Assembly (NCBI GenBank): GCA_037903355.1
Contig: JBAJFE010000026.1
Span: 3,658,001 to 3,722,000, forward strand
Direction of reading: 5' to 3'
Length of the DNA: 64,000 nt
From: Trichuris trichiura
Taxonomy: Eukaryota > Nematoda > Enoplea > Trichinellida > Trichuridae
Shown here: positions 58,951-64,000 of the stretch, piece after piece
Position numbering within the stretch: position 1 is the stretch's first letter
How the letters are laid out: each line of letters starts with the position of its first letter
Position numbers and translations under genes: made by a program
Notes under the pieces: generated by a model
The model's database searches: none
What the model was told of the DNA's origin: nothing
What the model saw: only the letters and a program-made list of their open reading frames with translations

Positions 58951-60600
58951 GTCAGTTTGTTATCACTAAACAAGGTCCACGGGACACTATTTCTGTTTTA
59001 GAAAGTTCAGAATGGTCGTCAGCCTCAAAGCTGCCGCTTGCTTCTTGGCTGTCAAATGTCACACGTTCTTCCAGCATAGAAGTTTTGGTGAGTCGTTCTC
59101 CTCCTAGCATTCAAACCTTTCAATAGCAATCTCCAGGACATCGAAACGCTGTAACATGAGAAGGCCACGTAGTTCGTGCTTCTATACCTTCATCAAGGTC
59201 CAGGTCAATTTCATCTTCTACGCTTAAGGTTGATTGAAAGATCTCATCATCTAAAATCTGAAATCTAGAATCGTCATTGTAACAGGCAAACCACATTTCA
59301 ACATCAATGCTTTCACAGTAACCTGATATTTGAAAGCGCTCCTTTCAACTTTCAAGCAACTTTTCCATTTTTTCACCTGCACCCTTCAGGTCAGCCGTTG
59401 CGTTCCACTCCATACGGACAAAGCTGTTATTGTGCGAATGCAATAGCGTGAACTGTTTTATGCAAGACCACATCTCCGCTATCATATAGCAGCAATCACT
59501 CAAAATCATTCCGCTTTAGAAACACAAGATTGATCGCAAACTGTAATCCTCTGATAGCAAAAAGTGACGGAGAAGTGTTTACGATAAAAGAGTTTCAAAT
59601 CTTCAATTGCTCCTAGCCTTGTTGGCTATATAAGTAGGGTATCATTCGGTAGAAAAGGTCTGGCATCCACGGTTTCACCAATTTTGTCCAAACAAGCCGC
59701 ATATGGACGTATTGGAGTATTATCTATTGACAATAGCACTTTATGAATTTTGCTAAACAAATTTTGGAACTCTTTAACTTCAGGTATAAATATGCTTTTA
59801 AACTAGTCTATGAAAGTACTGTTGTTCATTCAAGCCTTTTTCTGACTGCTATAAATCACTAGAAACGTTTTCACGTGCTTGAAATTTCTAGGCTTCTTTG
59901 ACTTCCTGGTCAACAGCGACGGGATGGAGTGCATTCCAAAAGAATGCGCACGGTTCATGATAGTAACTCTTTCTTTGTTCGCTTCAAACCCCATTGTTGC
60001 AACCTCAGCACGAGAAGCTAACGATCACTACAGAAGCACTTTTCACTGCAATCGTGTTTCATCACCATTATAAATGAAGTCTTCACCATAATCTTCTTGG
60101 TCCAAATATTTTTTCAAATTGTCCTTGAATGTACTGGTGCAAATTTCATCTGCTCACATTTTCTGTCCGTGGATTTTCGTTTCCCAAATCCTGTAACTTT
60201 TTAATCTAAGCAGCCAACCGGTGCTATTTCGAAAGCTTGAATTTCGGTCCAATTTTGCTTTGAAATGCAATGCTTGTTCACACAGCAAAGGATCTGATAC
60301 TGGTAGACCCGTGGCCTATTTTTGAGTAAACTACACGCAGACTGTCAGACCAACTTCTTTATTCTGTCCCTTCTTCATTCCTTTGGGCTCTGGATTACTT
60401 TCAACTTCCGTTAAACCTTTAGAAAAGTCCAAAATATTTTCACTTTTCCTCTTAATGTTACAGATAGTTGACAGACCAACACTATATTTCTTGATAGAGA
60501 ACGCCCTGGTGTTCCTTTTCACAAAGCTTCAATAATCTCTCTTACCCTTCCAGGGTAAACACGACGTATTTTTGCTTCCTTGACGTTTTCGGCGTATAAG
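58950..60600 (-). pseudogene. Tigger/pogo transposase relic D, nearly full length
   Basis: On the minus strand, 60522-60331 holds the CENP-B-like DNA-binding start (FSIKKYSVGLSTICNIKRK). About 60060-59880 reads YNGDETRLQ, GFEANKERVTI and KSKKPRNFK, with the first catalytic Asp in GDET. 59770-59600 gives LLSIDNTP (second Asp) and FLPNDTLLI-PTRLGAIEDL, as in Tigger DDE transposases (DNAPSH, LPPNTTSLIQPMDQGVI). A C-terminal tail runs to about 58960. There are many in-frame stops. Of the four Tigger-like pieces with transposase C-terminus in this window, only this one has the catalytic core. Confidence 0.85.
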
Positions 60601-61879
60601 TACTGACAAGACGTATAGGGACAATGCAGATTAAGTGCAGATGTTTATAAAAACTATTAGGTCCCTGTCGCGCCTTACTCTAACTGCTTTCCGTTACAAA
60701 ACATTTTCGCAGGATATACACCACTTTGCTAAAGCTCAGAGAACACACGAAAATGCAAGCATAGAAAAACGTGGCTTAACACGTTCCAAGGATATGAACT
60801 GCTCTCACCACCGCTTCGTATTACGGTTCCTCAAAGTGTAAGAGCACTTCCTTTACGATGCAGAAAATATCATGCAACTGGTAAACATAAATTCTATTTT
60901 TCCAGTGGAATTCGCAAAACGATGAGCTAGGGGCAATACATCAGTGTCTTCTATCTCCTGGCAGCTTAAATTTTTTGCCTTCCGATGAACCTGGATAATT
61001 GAAAATTCAGATAATCGACGCTCTACAGTAATAGTAATGTTTTGTTTCCCAATGTTATGATGGCTTGCGGGAGAAAATCTTAAGGTAACGTCCCTGTCCT
61101 GATTTCACAATCCGTTTTAAAACCCCGTCTGCGTGCAAATGTCAAGAGCGACAAGACCAAGACTCCGCTTGATTGAGACTTACTCTTGCATGAAATTTGC
61201 CTTGGTTGCGAAGCTTCCTGTATAAGTGAAACGGACAACACTGTTTGAGACGTTCGACCAACACATGTCAAATGTGATGCTGTGCAAATTAAGGAGTAAA
61301 AGCTTTGAGCGAGCCCTAAGAAAAAACAGTGAAGCACTAGCTTGCGTAGACGTCTGCTGCTTCAATCACAGATCACAGTGGAAACGACTAGTCTCTGCAT
61401 TCGTCAGCACTCCTTTCAATGCTCGATCGACCAGTAACCAATGATTACTTGTCGAAAAGGCCATCTACATCTGCACTGCGTAGAGTGTGCCCTGCTTACA
61501 AAAAACAATTGCGTGATTAATCGCGACATTGGCGTAGAGCTTAGCGCGATATGAAAGACGCTAATCATTGAAACCACTTATGGCGCTCTTCCGGACTGAC
61601 CTTTTCTGTTGTCCCGTCTGCGCCTATATAATCTTTCGTCGGAATAAACAGCTTCTCTTCCACCTAGCTGGCACCAAAACAAAAAGGTTCCTAGAGGCTT
61701 GAATAAAGTTAATTGCGTTTAATACTTCCTGACAATCGCTAATCCATCCATTGATAAAGCATTTACTTTTTTTAATCACAGATACTACACTAAAAACAGG
61801 GAAAGCCGTGAAAATATCTCCACAAGGAAACAGCATTCGTTATAAACCGTCTTCTGCTATTATCGACAGTATTTCAGTA
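60601..61879. other. No recognisable gene
   Basis: Short frames on both strands at 61080-61444 overlap each other and have no family signature. Confidence 0.4.
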
Positions 61880-62348
61880 GAGCTGCCGCAGGGCAGCGCA
61901 ACTCTTTGGTTGATTCATTAAGCTTGGGTGGAAGAATTTATTACAGAAGAGATGCACCGCATAACAGTGAACGTCGACGAGGATATAACTGATGGCCAGT
62001 GACATGGTGCGCCTGGACTCTTCTGTCTTGCAACCTCACTCGCAGTCCCTCTGACCATCAGCGTGTGTGCTTATACACACTTCTCTAGGCGCTTTTGCAA
62101 AGAAATTACCACTAGTCCGCACCTGACGCTGCTAGAAGCGTTTGACTGATGGGGATTATGGCGGTCACCTGCCCGTCGCACTGCTCGTGGCATTTTTTCA
62201 ATGCCTGATAAACAGGGAGCATGCTTGCCCTTTTGCCACAAATAGGCGAGCGAACGACAGGGATTAGTACCACTCACCAGCACTTGTAGATGTACATGGG
62301 ATTCCTTGAGTGCAGGATCAGGAGGGAGAAAGCCAGCTTAACTGCCAA
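61880..62348 (-). repeat. Second diverged solo LTR of the gypsy family
   Basis: agctgccgcagggcagcgca, then gaagaatttattacagaaga, cacttctctaggcgcttttg, aagcgtttgac and ggattatgg correspond block by block to the gypsy LTR. No internal sequence follows. Confidence 0.65.
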
Positions 62349-62519
62349 AATTTCTTAAACGTTGAGTGCGTTAAAGTAGTGAGTAGTTTGCATTGCCACC
62401 AGGGAATAAACTTGAAACGCTACGCAATGGGTTCTAGAAAAATTACTTTCCCCAGAACACCGCTGCTTTAGCTTTCTTTCTTTATCTGCAGTGAGCGACT
62501 CCTTCTCAGGACAAGGTTT

Positions 62520-62760
62520 AATGTCCAAAAAGGTTTTATTATTATTTACCGGCGAAGCTCTTAAACCCAACCATGACCCGTCATCAGCCCCTCGTTGTCA
62601 CTCACTGGGCAAGTCTTACTATTCGTAAGCTACTCCACTCGACCAACTTTGGCAGGGACATTAGCTGCCAGCTCTAATCTCGAGCTATCCAGCATCCCAC
62701 CCGCCTCGTTGTTCAAGGCACGTGCTAGCTCATTTCTGTTGAAACTATATAAGTCCCATT
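62520..62760 (-). mobile_element. Fragment of the CTGATGAC-hairpin family
   Basis: The minus strand reads a short frame RLELAANVPAKVGRVE, a stop, then the hairpin (CTGATGAC GGGT, loop) at 62546-62590 and AATAATAAAA. The coding-like part parallels AKVGRMEQLA at 32.3 kb. No terminal repeats were recognised. Confidence 0.5.
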
Positions 62761-63737
62761 ATTGAGTGATTACGGAAAGGCAGAGACCGTTGATTTTGCA
62801 CTTACACCAATTTGAAAAATTCTGCAGCTTTTCGAGCCGCACGCTCTCCGTTGTCAGAGATTACAAATACAGGTCCTGTGGGCGTTGGGTAAGTGATTTC
62901 TCGGTTTTCCCTCCTGCTGTTATTCCCTTTTTATTATTCGCCTAATTGGTGTATTCTTCATTATTACTTCAGTTATTTCCAGTTTTTTGTTTTTCTTTGT
63001 GCAGTTATTTTTTGCTTTTTGGCTGTCGGTTTCGCTCCATTTGTTAACCGCTCCTTACTAGACCCTTCACAAGATGGAAGGAATCAAGAAAATGTTAGGA
63101 ACATAGGGGAGCTTCTAACGCCGACAATAATGAAACTAAAGAAACCAAGAAGCCACTAACGGCATGGAACCGCCAGGTGCAAACGATACGAAAAGTCAAA
63201 AGAAAAATTAGGACGCCAAGACACTACGATAAGCAACAGGAATCTGACTTTCCACTGTTGCAAACCTTCTGGTTATTGAGCTCCCAAGAATAATTCACAT
63301 TATTAACCCAACGCACACAGGGTCTGTGTTTGTAATAATTGACAAAGGAGCGCGTAAGGCTCTGAAAGCTCCGTAGTTTTAGAAACCGGTGCGAGTAAAA
63401 CATAAACGGCTTGTACCTTTCCGTAGTCACTCAATACTGAAATTTCAAACCGCCGTTCAAAAATCTTTCCTTTGCGAAAGACTATTGAAATTGAACGTAA
63501 GAAGACACGAATATAGCTTCATGTGTCGTGTTTGTTGCGGCTTTCCTGTGGACTGTACTGAAAGTGGGGTAGCACTTCTTTACTAAGTAAAAAATCACAA
63601 CGCTTTTAGAGCTGCTTGCTTTCCGCTGTCAGTGTATCGAACGGTTAATCGGGACAGACAAGCGTGTTCTTGAACACTGGATACTTCTTAACAAATCTGA
63701 GGGTATTCGTGGCGCAGCTTTCTTACGGTTTTCTCTT

Positions 63738-64000
63738 GCCTGTTGTTAGTTTCCAAAATAGCTAAAGTTAATGTCTTACCAACGGAGGGATGAGCAGTCA
63801 TTAAGAAAAATTAAGAACAATGTTACACGTTTAGAGCTTTCGGGACCAACTTTTTCCCGTCTTCAGCGATAATGGTTGTGTGAGCTTTATTCTAAAGATC
63901 GACTCCGAACGTGTAACATTGTTCTGAATTTTCCTTAATAACTGTTCATCCATCCGTTGGTAGGGCGTTTGCTTTGTTTATTTCGGAAACAAACAACGGG
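63738..64000. mobile_element. Inverted-repeat element with CTGANGAC hairpin, at window edge
   Basis: The left arm from 63738 includes taccaacggagggatgagca, then gaacaatgttacacgtttag. The right arm mirrors it (aacgtgtaacattgttctga to tccgttggtagg and aacaacggg at 64000). Arms are about 100 bp. The centre holds the hairpin CTGAAGAC GGGA/GTCCC GAAAGC on the minus strand. The partial copy at 15378 belongs to the same family. Confidence 0.65.

Noticed and set aside
1..64000. CRISPR arrays, operons, Shine-Dalgarno sites, riboswitches, rRNA or tRNA genes
   Set aside because: None seen. The split genes and element types show a eukaryotic chromosome.

Overview
This is animal nuclear DNA, not a prokaryotic or organellar segment. 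Two minus-strand genes are cut by GT-AG introns, mostly 46-111 bp long. The rest is AT-rich DNA packed with decayed transposons of animal type (Tigger/pogo, mariner, hAT, Ty1/copia, Ty3/gypsy, MITEs). The very short introns and the style of the gypsy element suggest a nematode, possibly a Trichuris/Trichinella relative. That placement is inference; only 'metazoan' is firm.

Layout. From 0.9 to 31.1 kb, minus strand, lie scattered exons of a multi-PDZ scaffold protein of the MPDZ/PATJ type. They run in transcript order from PDZ2 (31.1 kb) through PDZ3 (split between 30.4 and 10.7 kb), PDZ4 (6.3 kb) and PDZ5 (1.5-1.1 kb). The gene continues off the left edge, and its 5' end was not found. The interval of about 19.5 kb that splits PDZ3 holds a hAT relic (11.7-13.7 kb), inverted-repeat elements (15.4-17.8 kb), a Ty1/copia element with both LTRs (18.3-22.8 kb), a mariner with TIRs and a TA duplication (23.3-24.6 kb), and several hairpin elements (27.2-27.7 kb). 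Further left the introns hold a mariner relic, hAT MITE, microsatellite and Tigger fragments.

From 31.1 to 51.3 kb I find no confident host gene. This part holds a foldback element (32.1-32.7 kb), a short Tigger derivative (32.7-33.6 kb), two more Tigger fragments with a nested insertion (34-36.7 kb), a long blank stretch (36.7-43.8 kb), a gypsy element without integrase and with both LTRs (44.8-48.6 kb), and a second gypsy relic (about 49.5-49.9 kb).

From 51.4 to 57.8 kb, minus strand, is a group VI calcium-independent phospholipase A2 (PLA2G6/iPLA2-beta type). Eleven exons can be chained with consistent phases, giving ankyrin repeats followed by a patatin-like catalytic domain. Its N-terminal exon(s) are missing or unrecognised. 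Its one long intron (3.7 kb) carries a solo LTR. Right of it are a Tigger relic (59-60.6 kb), another solo LTR (61.9-62.3 kb) and inverted-repeat elements to the window end.

The two host genes look unrelated in function (epithelial polarity scaffold versus phospholipid hydrolysis). The most unusual content is a set of foldback/hairpin elements with 12-14 bp target duplications, and a recurrent CTGATGAC-stem-GAAAGC hairpin, often followed by AATAAA, that occurs about ten times in the window.
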